Shown: positions 19,612 through 36,194 of the stretch, one piece after another
Position numbering within the stretch: position 1 is the stretch's first letter
Layout: each line of letters starts with the position of its first letter
NCBI RefSeq assembly: GCF_019915265.1
Contig: NZ_CP082780.1
Location: 3,100,001-3,164,000, forward strand
Reading direction: 5' to 3'
Length of the DNA: 64,000 nucleotides
Source of the DNA: Bacillus aquiflavi
GTDB lineage: Bacteria; Bacillota; Bacilli; Bacillales; Cytobacillaceae
Translations under genes and position numbers: made by a program
The notes under the pieces: model-generated
The model's input: only the letters and a program-made list of their open reading frames with translations
Told to the model about the DNA's origin: nothing
Database searches by the model: none

Positions 19612-20124
19612 TTAAATCACCTTCTTCCCAGTCTTTGCCTCATAACGAATTTTTTCTTGTAGCTTATTAATGCCATAAATTAATGCAGCTGGGTTAGGTG
19701 GACATCCTGGAATGTAAACATCGACAGGAACAATTTGATCTACACCTTTTACGACTGAATATGATTTAATATATGGTCCTCCTGCCGTTGCACATGAACC
19801 CATTGCAATCACCCATTTTGGTTCAGGCATTTGATCATATAAACGGCGTACAATAGGCGCCATTTTCTTTGTAACAGTTCCCGATACAATCATGACATCA
19901 GATTGACGAGGTGATGCACGGAAAAATGATCCATGACGGTCTAAATCATAATGAGAAGATCCTACCCCCATCATTTCAATCGCACAGCATGCAAGTCCAA
20001 ATGTCATTGGCCATAAAGAATTACTTCGAGCCCACGCCTTAATTTGTTCAAGTGTAGCAACAAATACATTACGCTTTAGCTCTTCCATTTCTTCAGGTGA
20101 AATATCATTTAGTTTTAAATCCAT
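19612..20124 (-). CDS. nuoB: Complex I subunit NuoB (cluster N2)
   Basis: The peripheral subunit that carries 4Fe-4S cluster N2, the last electron carrier before quinone (170 aa). The ligands are visible in ACCAIEMMG (adjacent Cys pair), the [10 protein letters not shown] Cys and the [13 protein letters not shown] Cys. I prefer the ATG at 20124, with GAAGAAGGTG 5 bases before; a start at 20145 is also open. Either start overlaps the end of nuoA. Confidence 0.96.
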   Translation of the reverse strand: MDLKLNDISPEEMEELKRNVFVATLEQIKAWARSNSLWPMTFGLACCAIEMMGVGSSHYDLDRHGSFFRASPRQSDVMIVSGTVTKKMAPIVRRLYDQMPEPKWVIAMGSCATAGGPYIKSYSVVKGVDQIVPVDVYIPGCPPNPAALIYGINKLQEKIRYEAKTGKKVI

Positions 20125-20489
20125 TTTAACACCTTCTTCTTCCATGCATAAACAAGTCCAATGGTGAGCATAAACACGAAGATAAGCATTTCAATTAATG
20201 CAAAAATCCCCAGATTTTCATAAGCGACTGCCCATGGATATAAAAAGACAGTCTCGACATCAAATATTAAAAATAATAAGGCAAAAATGTAGTAGCGGAT
20301 ATTGAACTGGATTCGTGAATCGTGAAAAGGTTCAAGTCCACTCTCATAAGTGGTATACTTCGCTTCACTCGGTGAATAAGGACGCAGAAGCTTCCCCAGA
20401 AATAGAGCCACTATTGGTAATAAGATACCTAGACATAGGAACACAAAGACAATCAAATAGTTATTCTGATATAAGTTCAAGAGTTCCAT
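20115..20489 (-). CDS. nuoA: Complex I subunit NuoA
   Basis: A small membrane subunit of complex I (124 aa, three helices) and the first gene of the operon. The conserved [20 protein letters not shown] loop and [15 protein letters not shown] are present. The ATG at 20489 is preceded by TTGGAGGGG at a spacing of 7; an upstream extension to 20528 has no ribosome site. Confidence 0.95.
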   Translation of the reverse strand: MELLNLYQNNYLIVFVFLCLGILLPIVALFLGKLLRPYSPSEAKYTTYESGLEPFHDSRIQFNIRYYIFALLFLIFDVETVFLYPWAVAYENLGIFALIEMLIFVFMLTIGLVYAWKKKVLKWI

Positions 20490-20802
20490 GCCCATCCCCT
20501 CCAATGTGATAAAATTTTCGTACTTCAAATTGTAGCCGAGACCATTATAACACTGTTATAAATAAGTGTCGACAAGCCCTATGTATTATATTTGAATTTA
20601 TTTCAACCTTAAAAAATTATCATTTTTTATCACTTAACTAACTGCTAAACTCAAAAAAATCAAAACCTTTTACTACAAGCCAAGTTGTTTTATTTCTAAT
20701 TTTTCACTGGAAAAGAACAAAAGTATCTTTTTCCAAAACATATGCTTTTGTCAATATTTAATGACCTTTCTCCGGAAATTTCTTTTTAAATAAAACATAA
20801 TA

Positions 20803-22566
20803 TTAGCTGTTACTTAAATATAGATTTACGCTCACCCATCCTCTAACACTATTTATCAACCAAACCTTTGAAAATTGCGGCAGTTCATTAAGATAGATTA
20901 TTCTTTCTTCTATTTCACCATTTTTTAACAATTGTGCTCTAAATGTTCCTGGGAGAAGTCCACAGCTTATTGGCGGGGTATATTTTTTACCGTTCGTTTC
21001 GACAACAATATTCCCATTTATAAACTCAGTTACTTCCTTACGATTGTTCCATAATAGTACGTCATCAATCTGATCGTTTATTAAATCACTATACGCTTCA
21101 TATATACTGCGATTTGTAGTTTTATGATAAAAGAACACATTTGTGCGATCAATCGGGCGATCAGCAATAACTACACGCTTCTTTTGATTAACCCTTTCTG
21201 TGATCGGCTGTCCCTCGACTGTCACATCCCCATGCTTATTAACAAGCAGTCTTACTTTTCCGATAAAGTTCGATCGCTTTACGTTAAATTGCTGTAATGC
21301 TTCGCTAATCTTTTTGATATAAATAGGATAATTAAAATATTTTGCCGATGCTTGTAAACGTTTGAGATGATGTTCATATAAGCTATATTGCCCATTTTGT
21401 AATCGAAATGTTTCAAGCAACTGAAAAGGTACTGACTTAACACTTAGAATAGCTGCCTTTGCAAACACTTCATCATATTCTTCTTTTTCTTGTGAATTAG
21501 CTGTTATCCCTCCGCCTGCACTATACTCCGCAATTCCCTTAGTAGAATCAATTATGACTGTTCTTATTGGTACGTTGAAAACCGCCTCTCCCCCTGGACA
21601 TATATAACCGATAGCACCGCAGTAGACTCCACGCGGAGAATCCTCTAACTTGGCGATTAAATCCATTGCACTTGACTTAGAAACTCCTGTAACCGATCCA
21701 GATGGGAAAAGAGCTGTTAAAATCTCTTCTAAGCTTGCATCCTCTTTTGTTTTGGTCTTTATTGTTGAAGTCATTTGCCAAACTGTTGGGTACTTTTCTA
21801 TGTTAAAAAGACTTGATACAGGAGCAGTACTTTCTTTTGCAACAGTACACAACTCATCTTGCAACAATTCAACGACCATTTTATTTTCCGTTTTATTTTT
21901 CGAAGAATTTTTTAACCAGCTATAATTTTCTTCATCTTCTTCCAGCCACCGTCCTCTTCTTGCAGTCCCCTTCATTGGTCTTGTTGTCAGCTCTTTACCA
22001 TCCCATTTGAAAAATAATTCTGGCGATGCTGATAAAATTTTAAACCTCCCAGTATCTAAATAAGCTTGATAATCTGAATTTTGAGCGTTGCTTAAATGAT
22101 CAAATAGCAATCTGTCGTTTCCCTTAAATTTCGCTTTTAGACGCATCGTATAATTTACTTGCTTTGTCTGTTTAAGTTTAATGGCACTTTTAATTGTACG
22201 AATTTTTTCATTATACTCTTGCTGTTTTATCGTTGAAATCCAACTCCCAAGTTCATAACTACCTTTTGTTATTTTCAAATCCTGTGTTTTTATTTCGGGG
22301 AAAATTCCAAACCATAATAGAGGCATATCTCCTGCATCACAAACTGAATAAGTTTTATTAAATGCCGGTGCTGCTTCATATGCAATATAACCAGCTGCAT
22401 AGTAGCCCTGTTTAGTATATTTCAATATTTTTTTTAACGACTGACGAACTTCATCGACTGTCCAAGCTACAACTTCGTGTATCGGATTTGTAAAAATCAT
22501 CTTCTGTTTTTTATCATTTATTCCTTTAAAATGAAAGAAAAGCGTACGTTTGTTGTTGTTTATCAA
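20803..22566 (-). CDS. pabB: Fused aminodeoxychorismate synthase I / lyase (PabB-PabC)
   Basis: A bifunctional enzyme of p-aminobenzoate (folate) synthesis, 587 aa. The N-terminal part (to about 365) is a chorismate-binding PabB domain with RPMKGTARRG, SGSVTGVSK and SPRGVYCGAIGYI, which adds ammonia to chorismate to give aminodeoxychorismate. The C-terminal part (about 380-587) resembles class IV PLP enzymes, in the position of ADC lyase (PabC), which releases pyruvate. The glutamine amidotransferase partner PabA is not encoded beside it. The start is TTG with GGAGTGAG 8 bases before; no ATG is available in frame. It is a single gene between atpC and nuoA. Confidence 0.88.
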   Translation of the reverse strand: MINNNKRTLFFHFKGINDKKQKMIFTNPIHEVVAWTVDEVRQSLKKILKYTKQGYYAAGYIAYEAAPAFNKTYSVCDAGDMPLLWFGIFPEIKTQDLKITKGSYELGSWISTIKQQEYNEKIRTIKSAIKLKQTKQVNYTMRLKAKFKGNDRLLFDHLSNAQNSDYQAYLDTGRFKILSASPELFFKWDGKELTTRPMKGTARRGRWLEEDEENYSWLKNSSKNKTENKMVVELLQDELCTVAKESTAPVSSLFNIEKYPTVWQMTSTIKTKTKEDASLEEILTALFPSGSVTGVSKSSAMDLIAKLEDSPRGVYCGAIGYICPGGEAVFNVPIRTVIIDSTKGIAEYSAGGGITANSQEKEEYDEVFAKAAILSVKSVPFQLLETFRLQNGQYSLYEHHLKRLQASAKYFNYPIYIKKISEALQQFNVKRSNFIGKVRLLVNKHGDVTVEGQPITERVNQKKRVVIADRPIDRTNVFFYHKTTNRSIYEAYSDLINDQIDDVLLWNNRKEVTEFINGNIVVETNGKKYTPPISCGLLPGTFRAQLLKNGEIEERIIYLNELPQFSKVWLINSVRGWVSVNLYLSNS

Positions 22567-22593
22567 TGTTCATCTCACTCCTTATAACTTGCT

Positions 22594-22629
22594 CAAAAAA
22601 ACCCTCTGGCCATCGCCAAAGGGTTTTTT
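22594..22629. terminator. Terminator of the atp operon
   Basis: On the minus strand AAAACCCTTTGGC pairs with GGCCAGAGGGTTTTTTT around a 3-base loop. It sits between atpC (stop at 22636) and the start of pabBC; the T-run/A-run symmetry means it works in both directions. Confidence 0.9.
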
Positions 22630-22635
22630 GTTCAA

Positions 22636-23046
<411 letters not shown>

Positions 23047-23065
23047 TTACCCTCCTGATCCGTAA

Positions 23066-24604
<1,539 letters not shown>

Positions 24605-24717
24605 CTAAAAATTCTCTTCGTTCTTTTTTGTACCCCACTTAATCGAAGTATCCATGGTCAAAACTTCATTTAACGGTAAGTAAGTTTAATTTTTATTTTT
24701 TGACGGATTGTTTTACA

Positions 24718-25581
<864 letters not shown>

Positions 25582-25613
25582 TCACCACCCTCTTTAAAAG
25601 TTTCTAAAGACCT

Positions 25614-27137
<1,524 letters not shown>

Positions 27138-27147
27138 CTACGAATCT

Positions 27148-28220
<1,073 letters not shown>

Positions 28221-28269
28221 TCACTTATTTATTCACGAGTAATTCGCTTTTATTGCTACATAAAGGAAT

Positions 28270-28298
28270 GGCGAAGGTTCTAATGAATGATCTTCGCC
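28270..28298. other. Hairpin between atpE and atpF
   Basis: GGCGAAG and CTTCGCC form a perfect 7-bp stem around a 15-base loop in the 130-base gap between atpE and atpF. On the mRNA (minus) strand the T-run lies before rather than after the stem, so it is more likely an mRNA-stability or translation element than a terminator. Confidence 0.5.
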
Positions 28299-28323
28299 TT
28301 TTTGAACTTTTTTTTATCGAAGA

Positions 28324-28551
<228 letters not shown>

Positions 28552-28610
28552 TTAATGTATTAAAAATTATTGAATAATCATTTTTGTTCATGTTATGAAC
28601 AGGTTATATA

Positions 28611-29716
<1,106 letters not shown>

Positions 29717-30169
29717 CGTTGTTTAACTCCTAAAAAGAATAACGGACTTAACGAACAATACTTAAAAAGTCCGTCAATCTTTAAAATAATCCGAATATGA
29801 TAAAAGCTAGATTGAACAGAAAATAGGCAACCTACTTAAATCATAGGACATATATGTTATCGCTTTAAATTAGTAACGTCTTAAATTAATAACGTCTTTT
29901 TTTAAGCATATAAACATACCCCGCCTAAACAACTGGATCTTAGACAGGTATATTTACAATAAAATTATGGTTATATTTACATGGTAAAAAAATTGATAAC
30001 ATAATCATCTTATTCCCTTGAATAGCATACAATAGCCCCCTTTTAATGTCAATGAATTGCAGTGAAAAAGTTCACATTATTGTCGAGTATTTTTTGGCAA
30101 GTTCACAAAAAATTCATTCTTTATCCCATAATATTATTGCATTTTATCTTCAATTGTGTTTTATATTCA
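29717..30169. other. Intergenic region before the atp operon, with a 16-bp tandem repeat
   Basis: About 450 AT-rich bases. Two adjacent 16-base copies (TTAAATTAGTAACGTC at 29865-29880 and TTAAATTAATAACGTC at 29881-29896) differ at one base. A weak sigma-A-like pair on the minus strand (TTGTTT, 16 bases, TATGCT) lies just upstream of these copies and may drive atpIBEFHAGDC. No gene is seen. Confidence 0.45.
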
Positions 30170-32383
30170 TTAATGGTTTTTTATTGGTTTTTCAATATGA
30201 ATAATTTGCTCTACGGTATCTTCTTGGCCTGCTTTTTTCGCAAATACTTTTACGAGATATGTCCCCTCTTTTGGAAGTTGGTTGGTAGCAATTTGTTTTT
30301 CTAAAAGTCCTTTTCCGACATTCCGTTCCCAATCTAAAAAATCAAGAAATTGATAATGGTCTGGGTCAAAAAGAGCAATCCCAAACTCCTCAGCTCCGCC
30401 AGGTAAATATACTTCATATCTATACGATTCGTCCCCATCTCCCATTTCAAATTCAAAGCCCATCACTCTCGGATAATCAGGCTCCTCAACAACATAAATA
30501 TACGGGATACGGATGTTATTTATTCCTTCAGTTAAAATCAAGACACCATCAAATATTTTCTCTTTCGTACTAGCTGGCTGTACTTCAAGCTCTATCGCTA
30601 ATTTTCTCTTTTCATTAGGCTGTAATGTAAAGGCCTTTGGGAGTTTCCAATATAATCCTTTTGTTGATTTTGGAATAGTAAAGGAATAGTTTTTTCTTTT
30701 TTCACTAACATTTTCAACGGTAACATATATTTTTTGACGCTGTTTCTTACCTGAATATTTAAATTTTCCAAACTGAATAGATGGAGGGTATATGAGTGTC
30801 TCTGACTGAATTGCTTCAACAATCCGGATTCTTCCTGCCCCTTGTTCAAATGTTCGGTAAGGCGTCCCATCCCTTCTTTTAATCGGCTTTGCAGTATGCA
30901 TTAATGCTGCTTTAATTTGCTCTGGACGCCAATCAGGATGAGCTTGTTTTATTAATGCAGCTGCCCCTGCTACATGAGGAGATGCCATACTTGTACCTTG
31001 AAGTGATAAATACCCTTCTGGAACAGTACTATTTATTGCAACCCCTGGTGCAACTATATCGGGTTTAATTTCCCACGAAACTGTCACTGGGCCTCTAGAA
31101 CTAAAATCCGCTAGATAATCCTTTTCTTCTTTCAGAAAAGTTGCAGCAAAAGTCTGCTGTTTCTTTAACCTTTCTTGTAATCGTTCTCCTTCTTCCTTTG
31201 ATAAAGAAGCTACAGGTATTTCAACATCTTCTTCTAAATTCCCGATAAAATTTCCTTTCGTATTGTTGTATATGATTGTTGCAATTGCCCCAGCTTCATG
31301 AGCATTTTTTGCTTTTTCAGTAAAGGTAATTTTTCCCCTTTTTATTAAAACAAGTTTTCCTTTTACATTTTTTAGTTCTTTTCTCGTTCCTAATCCGCCA
31401 TCAACAATTTCGTATGAACGATCTAAGCTCCAATTTAAAGAGCCTTGTAGCGGCTCAAGCCTCATATTTGACATATCTCCAGCTTTTAAATAAGGAATGT
31501 GCATAGGTGGAGTTGAGGCACCGACTGATATTGCTTTAGAAGCAGTACCTGGTGAACCGACTGTCCAAAGATGCGGACCGGAGTTTCCATTTGATGTTAC
31601 TGCTGTAATCCCTTTTTCTACCGCATGATTAAGCGCTAAACTAATCGGTAAGTCAGGACCATTAACACTGTTCCCTAATGAAAGATTTAAAATGTCGACT
31701 TTATCCTTAATTGCCGCTTCTATCGCTGCAATAATTTGTTCAGTTGTCCCAGTCCCTCCTGGGCCCAATGCCCTATAAGCAATGATTTGCGCATCGGGAG
31801 CTACCCCTCTAATTTTACCATTTGCAGCAATCACGCCTGCTACATGTGTACCGTGCACTGTATTGTTTTTCCCATTATTTATCGTTTCCATCGGATCATC
31901 ATCATGATCAATTAAATCTTTTCCACCATTAAAATTTCGGCGTAAGTCTGGATGATTATAGTCAATTCCTGTATCAATAACACCTACAGTAACACCTTTT
32001 CCAGTTAAGCGAAGCTTGTTATGATCAAAATATCCTCTAATATCATTACCGCCTATTATATCAACATTTCTAGGAGTTGTTGCTTTATATTTTATTACAG
32101 GTGAGACAGACTGTACTTTGTACATTGATTTTAATTTTTCAATTGAATGTAACTTTCCTCTCACTGAAAATCCGTTTAAGGCATGTTGAAACACAAAACG
32201 AAGCTGTAAATCAGGAAATTCCTTCACTAACTTCTTTATCTCATCTTCCGACATATTTTCTTGTAATATAACAATGACTGTTTTGAAATCATGAGGTGAT
32301 TCTTCTGGAATCGATGGATAAGCAAAAGCAATACTTGATATTTGAAGGAAAAAAAGAGTAAAAATAAAGTATTTTCGAACCAT
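30170..32383 (-). CDS. Secreted subtilisin-like serine protease with PA domain
   Basis: An exported S8 family protease (737 aa), closest in architecture to Vpr-type minor extracellular proteases. A signal peptide (about 1-21, cut after AFA) is followed by an inhibitor I9-like propeptide (about 33-100). The catalytic triad is Asp137 (VIDTGID), His177 (HGTHVAG) and Ser465 (GTSMASPHVAG). A PA domain is inserted at about 325-410, and a C-terminal beta-rich region follows from about 530. The final 100 residues may be a further beta domain. It stands alone between the atp operon and mnaA, and its likely role is extracellular protein breakdown. Confidence 0.92.
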   Translation of the reverse strand: MVRKYFIFTLFFLQISSIAFAYPSIPEESPHDFKTVIVILQENMSEDEIKKLVKEFPDLQLRFVFQHALNGFSVRGKLHSIEKLKSMYKVQSVSPVIKYKATTPRNVDIIGGNDIRGYFDHNKLRLTGKGVTVGVIDTGIDYNHPDLRRNFNGGKDLIDHDDDPMETINNGKNNTVHGTHVAGVIAANGKIRGVAPDAQIIAYRALGPGGTGTTEQIIAAIEAAIKDKVDILNLSLGNSVNGPDLPISLALNHAVEKGITAVTSNGNSGPHLWTVGSPGTASKAISVGASTPPMHIPYLKAGDMSNMRLEPLQGSLNWSLDRSYEIVDGGLGTRKELKNVKGKLVLIKRGKITFTEKAKNAHEAGAIATIIYNNTKGNFIGNLEEDVEIPVASLSKEEGERLQERLKKQQTFAATFLKEEKDYLADFSSRGPVTVSWEIKPDIVAPGVAINSTVPEGYLSLQGTSMASPHVAGAAALIKQAHPDWRPEQIKAALMHTAKPIKRRDGTPYRTFEQGAGRIRIVEAIQSETLIYPPSIQFGKFKYSGKKQRQKIYVTVENVSEKRKNYSFTIPKSTKGLYWKLPKAFTLQPNEKRKLAIELEVQPASTKEKIFDGVLILTEGINNIRIPYIYVVEEPDYPRVMGFEFEMGDGDESYRYEVYLPGGAEEFGIALFDPDHYQFLDFLDWERNVGKGLLEKQIATNQLPKEGTYLVKVFAKKAGQEDTVEQIIHIEKPIKNH

Positions 32384-32468
32384 TAGCCACTCCCCCTACT
32401 TTTTTCATTTTTTCCAACTTAAGTAGGAGTATGCATGTAACAATTTATTAAGGTGTTGACTTTAAATG

Positions 32469-32518
32469 TAAAAAAAGCTCTTCTTCTATCAATTACTATA
32501 AATGATAGAAGAGGAGCA
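32469..32518 (-). terminator. Terminator after mnaA
   Basis: A long minus-strand hairpin (GCTCCTCTTCTATCA with TGATAGAAGAAGAGC, one mismatch) is followed by seven T residues. It lies just after the mnaA stop at 32527. Confidence 0.9.
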
Positions 32519-32526
32519 TCGTTATT

Positions 32527-33675
32527 TTATTCAATATTAAATTCCTTTGGACGATTTCCTGTTTTATTGTAATAGTAAAGAATTGCATCAGCGATTCGTT
32601 TTGAAGCATTGCCGTCACCATACGGATTAACAGCTTTAGCCATCTTTTCATAAGCTCTTTTATCTGTTAATAATTCAGTTGTTAACTGATAAATTTCTTG
32701 CTCCTTATTACCAGCTAACTTTAATGTACCTGCTTCAATTCCTTCAGGGCGTTCAGTAGTATCACGTAAAACGAGTACGGGAACACCCAACGAAGGTGCT
32801 TCCTCTTGAACACCGCCTGAATCAGTTAAAATGAGATAAGCATTTGCAGCGAAATTATGGAAATCGATAACATCGAGCGGTTCAATTAAATGAATACGAG
32901 GGTCATTTCCAAGAATATCGTTTGCTATCTCCCTAACAGCTGGATTCAAATGAACTGGATAAACAACTTGGACATCTTTCTGTTCTTCAACATTTTTTTT
33001 CACCGCTCTAAACATACTTCTCATCGGGTCACCTAAGTTTTCACGGCGATGGGCTGTTAATAAAATTAATCGATCTTTTCCTATTTTACGTAATACTTCA
33101 TGATCGTATTCTTTCTTAACTGTTGTCTTTAATGCATCAATTGCGGTATTTCCAGTAATAAAAATACTTTTTTGCTCCTTGCTTTCCTTCAGAAGGTTGT
33201 CAGCTGATTTTCTAGTTGGAGAGAAATGAAGATCTGCTAATACCCCGGTTAATTGTCGATTCATTTCCTCAGGAAATGGAGAATACTTATTCCAAGTACG
33301 TAATCCAGCTTCGACATGGCCAATTACAATTTGATTGTAAAAAGCAGCAAGCGAAGCAATAAAAGTTGTCGTTGTATCACCATGAACTAAAACGATATCA
33401 GGCGTTACTTCCTTCATCACTTTGTCCAATCCTTCTAAACCCCTAGTTGTAACATCAATTAATGTTTGGCGGTCTTTCATAATATTTAGATCATAGTCAG
33501 GAATAATGTTAAAAATATTTAGTACTTGATCAAGCATTTCTCGATGCTGAGCTGTTACTGTTACAATTGATTCAAAGTGCTCTGGGCGATTTTTTAATTC
33601 AAGTACAAGCGGAGCCATCTTAATTGCTTCTGGCCTTGTTCCAAAAATGGTCATTACCTTAATAGGCGCATTCAC
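32527..33675 (-). CDS. mnaA: UDP-GlcNAc 2-epimerase (non-hydrolysing)
   Basis: Interconverts UDP-GlcNAc and UDP-ManNAc, supplying ManNAc for teichoic-acid linkage units or capsule (382 aa). The family pattern is clear: TIFGTRPEAIKMAPL at the N terminus, VHGDTTTTFIASLAAFY, GHVEAGLRTW, LTAHRRENLG and DSGGVQEEAPSLGVPVLVLR. The start is GTG. It lies 18 bases after upp and is probably co-transcribed with it. Confidence 0.95.
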   Translation of the reverse strand: MNAPIKVMTIFGTRPEAIKMAPLVLELKNRPEHFESIVTVTAQHREMLDQVLNIFNIIPDYDLNIMKDRQTLIDVTTRGLEGLDKVMKEVTPDIVLVHGDTTTTFIASLAAFYNQIVIGHVEAGLRTWNKYSPFPEEMNRQLTGVLADLHFSPTRKSADNLLKESKEQKSIFITGNTAIDALKTTVKKEYDHEVLRKIGKDRLILLTAHRRENLGDPMRSMFRAVKKNVEEQKDVQVVYPVHLNPAVREIANDILGNDPRIHLIEPLDVIDFHNFAANAYLILTDSGGVQEEAPSLGVPVLVLRDTTERPEGIEAGTLKLAGNKEQEIYQLTTELLTDKRAYEKMAKAVNPYGDGNASKRIADAILYYYNKTGNRPKEFNIE

Positions 33676-33693
33676 TGTTAATTATCCCCCTTA

Positions 33694-34323
33694 TTATTTT
33701 GTACCAAAAAGGCGGTCACCTGCATCTCCAAGTCCCGGAACAATATAACCATGTTCATTTAGCTTTTCATCAAGGGCTGCAATAAAAATATCCACGTCAG
33801 GATGTGCCTCCTTAACTGCCTCTACACCATTCGGAGCTGCAACAAGACACATAAATTTAATATGTTTAGCACCGCGCTTCTTTAAAGAATGGATTGCTTC
33901 CACAGCTGATCCTCCTGTTGCAAGCATCGGATCGATAACGATAAAATCTCTTTCTTCAACATCATTAGGCAGCTTTACATAATATTCAACTGGTTTTAAT
34001 GTGTCAGGATCACGATAAAGCCCGATATGACCAACCTTCGCTGCGGGGATTAATTTTAAAATACCTTCTACCATTCCTAAACCAGCCCGTAAAATAGGAA
34101 TAATGCCGATTTTTTTGCCTGATAATATTTTTGATTTTGCTTTACTTACAGGAGTTTCAATTTCCACTTCCCTTAACGGCATATCCCGAGTAATTTCAAA
34201 TGCCATTAGCGTCGCCACTTCATCAACAAGTTCGCGGAATTCTTTTGTTCCCTTTTTTTTATCACGGATGTATGTAAGCTTATGCTGAATAAGCGGATGA
34301 TCGAATACATATACTTTTGCCAT
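33694..34323 (-). CDS. upp: Uracil phosphoribosyltransferase
   Basis: Salvages uracil to UMP using PRPP (209 aa). The PRPP-binding loop is [15 protein letters not shown], and the C-terminal uracil site is [19 protein letters not shown]. It lies between glyA and the atp operon, as in B. subtilis, but here is followed by mnaA and a subtilase. No PyrR-type attenuator was recognised in its leader. Confidence 0.97.
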   Translation of the reverse strand: MAKVYVFDHPLIQHKLTYIRDKKKGTKEFRELVDEVATLMAFEITRDMPLREVEIETPVSKAKSKILSGKKIGIIPILRAGLGMVEGILKLIPAAKVGHIGLYRDPDTLKPVEYYVKLPNDVEERDFIVIDPMLATGGSAVEAIHSLKKRGAKHIKFMCLVAAPNGVEAVKEAHPDVDIFIAALDEKLNEHGYIVPGLGDAGDRLFGTK

Positions 34324-34742
34324 TGAAATCTCTCCTTTTAATAATTAAATATCGTTGTTTTCTTGTGTGGAACCGCTGACTCACACGCCTTTCAGTTATA
34401 GAAATTCTCCCCTAATTATTCGTTATAACAACATAAAGGAATTTAAAAAGCGAACAACACACTTCGTATCATTTTACAGAAAAAAGAATCAATCAGCAAC
34501 AATGTTGAAAAATTGTAAAGGAATCGTCATTTTAGTTAATAAAAAGGCGCTGCTAAACTACTGCAGTTCTTATTCAACTATACTAAAAAGATCCTTCTAA
34601 CGATATGTTCTCTAGAGTTAAAAGAGGTTGCCCCCAAAGGACTAATATAGTTAAAATTGAAAATCAAGAATCAGCATTCTTGAACATAAAAAGGGGCGTT
34701 CAATAGTCGAAAATCGACTTATTGGACACCCCCTTTTTACTC
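34324..34742. other. Intergenic region between glyA and upp
   Basis: About 420 bases. The left half holds only chance frames, including a plus-strand frame of 81 codons at 34355-34600 with no ribosome site or protein-like composition. The right end holds the glyA terminator. The upp promoter must lie here but is not obvious. Confidence 0.5.
34688..34739 (-). terminator. Terminator after glyA
   Basis: On the minus strand AAAAAGGGGGTGTCCAATA pairs with TATTGAACGCCCCTTTTT through a TCGA-TTT-TCGA core, ending in five T residues. It starts next to the glyA stop at 34743. Confidence 0.9.
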
Positions 34743-35984
34743 TTAACGATCAGGATATAGACTGAACTTCTCTGTTAAAGCTGCCACACGATTACTTGCT
34801 TCTTCAAGCTTGCCTTCATCTTCATGATTAATCAATGTTAATGCAATGATTGAAGCAATTTCATCCATATCCTCTAATCCAAAGCCGCGTGAAGTAACAG
34901 CAGCAGTTCCAATTCGGATACCACTTGTTACAAATGGGCTTTCTGGATCATATGGTATAGTATTCTTATTGACAGTAATACCAACTTTATCAAGAACAGC
35001 TTCTGCTACCTTACCAGTTATCCGTAAGGAGCGAAGATCTAATAATAAAAGATGATTGTCTGTTCCATCAGAAACGAGATCTAAACCTTCCTTTTTTAGA
35101 CCTTCAGCTAAACGTTGTGCATTATCAATAATATGTTGTGCATATTCTTTAAATGACCCTTGAAGTGCTTCGCCTAATGCAACAGCTTTAGCAGCAATAA
35201 CATGCATTAGCGGACCGCCTTGTATGCCAGGAAAAATAGATTTGTCAATTTTCTTTGCAAACTCTTTTTTACATAAAATCATTCCGCCTCTTGGCCCACG
35301 TAATGTCTTGTGAGTTGTTGTTGTGACAAAATCTGCATATGGAACAGGATTAGGATGCAAGCCTGCTGCGACGAGTCCTGCAATGTGAGCCATATCTACC
35401 ATTAAATAGGCCCCTACCTCATCAGCAATTTCACGGAATCTTTTAAAGTCAATTACACGAGGATATGCACTTGCACCTGCAACAATTAGTTTTGGCTGAT
35501 GTTCACGTGCTTTTTCAAGAACATCATCATAATTAATTGTATGAGTTTCTTTATCTACACCATATTCAACGAAATTATACTGAATTCCACTAAAGTTTAC
35601 GGGGCTACCATGTGTTAAATGACCACCATGCGATAAGTTCATTCCAAGTACAGTATCTCCATGCTCTAAAATGGTAAAATATACTGCCATATTCGCTTGA
35701 GCTCCTGAGTGTGGCTGAACGTTTACGTGCTCAGCACCAAAGATTTCTTTTGCGCGATCACGTGCTAAATCCTCGACTACATCAACATACTCACAGCCTC
35801 CGTAATAACGTCTTCCTGGATAACCTTCAGCATATTTATTTGTTAGTACTGAACCTTGTGCTTCCATTACCGCTTCACTAACAAAGTTCTCAGATGCAAT
35901 TAATTCGATATTATTCCGTTGACGTTTTAGTTCATCTTGAATTGATTGGAACACTAGTTGATCTTGCTGTTGTAAATATTTCAT
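34743..35984 (-). CDS. glyA: Serine hydroxymethyltransferase
   Basis: A PLP enzyme that converts serine and tetrahydrofolate to glycine and methylene-tetrahydrofolate, the main one-carbon source (413 aa). The PLP lysine lies in [29 protein letters not shown] and [13 protein letters not shown] are further family marks. TAAGGAGG lies 7 bases before the ATG at 35984. Confidence 0.98.
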   Translation of the reverse strand: MKYLQQQDQLVFQSIQDELKRQRNNIELIASENFVSEAVMEAQGSVLTNKYAEGYPGRRYYGGCEYVDVVEDLARDRAKEIFGAEHVNVQPHSGAQANMAVYFTILEHGDTVLGMNLSHGGHLTHGSPVNFSGIQYNFVEYGVDKETHTINYDDVLEKAREHQPKLIVAGASAYPRVIDFKRFREIADEVGAYLMVDMAHIAGLVAAGLHPNPVPYADFVTTTTHKTLRGPRGGMILCKKEFAKKIDKSIFPGIQGGPLMHVIAAKAVALGEALQGSFKEYAQHIIDNAQRLAEGLKKEGLDLVSDGTDNHLLLLDLRSLRITGKVAEAVLDKVGITVNKNTIPYDPESPFVTSGIRIGTAAVTSRGFGLEDMDEIASIIALTLINHEDEGKLEEASNRVAALTEKFSLYPDR

Positions 35985-36147
35985 CAATATCCTCCTTACG
36001 ATTTCTTATTATCAGCACGCCGTTCATATGTATATATCCAACCGCCGATTGTTAGAAAAATTCACTAATATTCTATCATGTTTTTATTTATAAAAGGAAG
36101 TTGGGTAAATTTTTACTTATAACTAATGCTGTTAAATAATATTAATT

Positions 36148-36182
36148 AAAATAATGGAAACGGCTTCATCCTCCTTTGGATG
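36148..36182 (-). terminator. Hairpin after the PCP_red-like gene
   Basis: GGCTTCATCC and GGATGAAGCC form a perfect 10-bp stem with a 6-base loop, beyond the stop at 36195. The T-run is weak (GTTTCC), so termination may be inefficient. Confidence 0.55.
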
Positions 36183-36194
36183 AAGCCAAATTCA

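Noticed and set aside
19169-19615. Plus-strand open frame of 148 codons opposite nuoC
   Set aside because: It is the mirror of the Ala/Lys repeat of NuoC (Ala/Phe-rich, repetitive), has no ribosome site, and lies wholly over a well-supported gene.
30170-32383. Lantibiotic leader protease
   Set aside because: It has an I9 propeptide and PA domain typical of general extracellular subtilases, and no lantibiotic genes lie nearby.
34324-34400. PyrR-type attenuator before upp
   Set aside because: No anti-antiterminator or terminator pair of the required form was found upstream of upp.
34355-34600. Plus-strand open frame of 81 codons between glyA and upp
   Set aside because: No ribosome site, no recognisable domain and atypical composition; likely chance.
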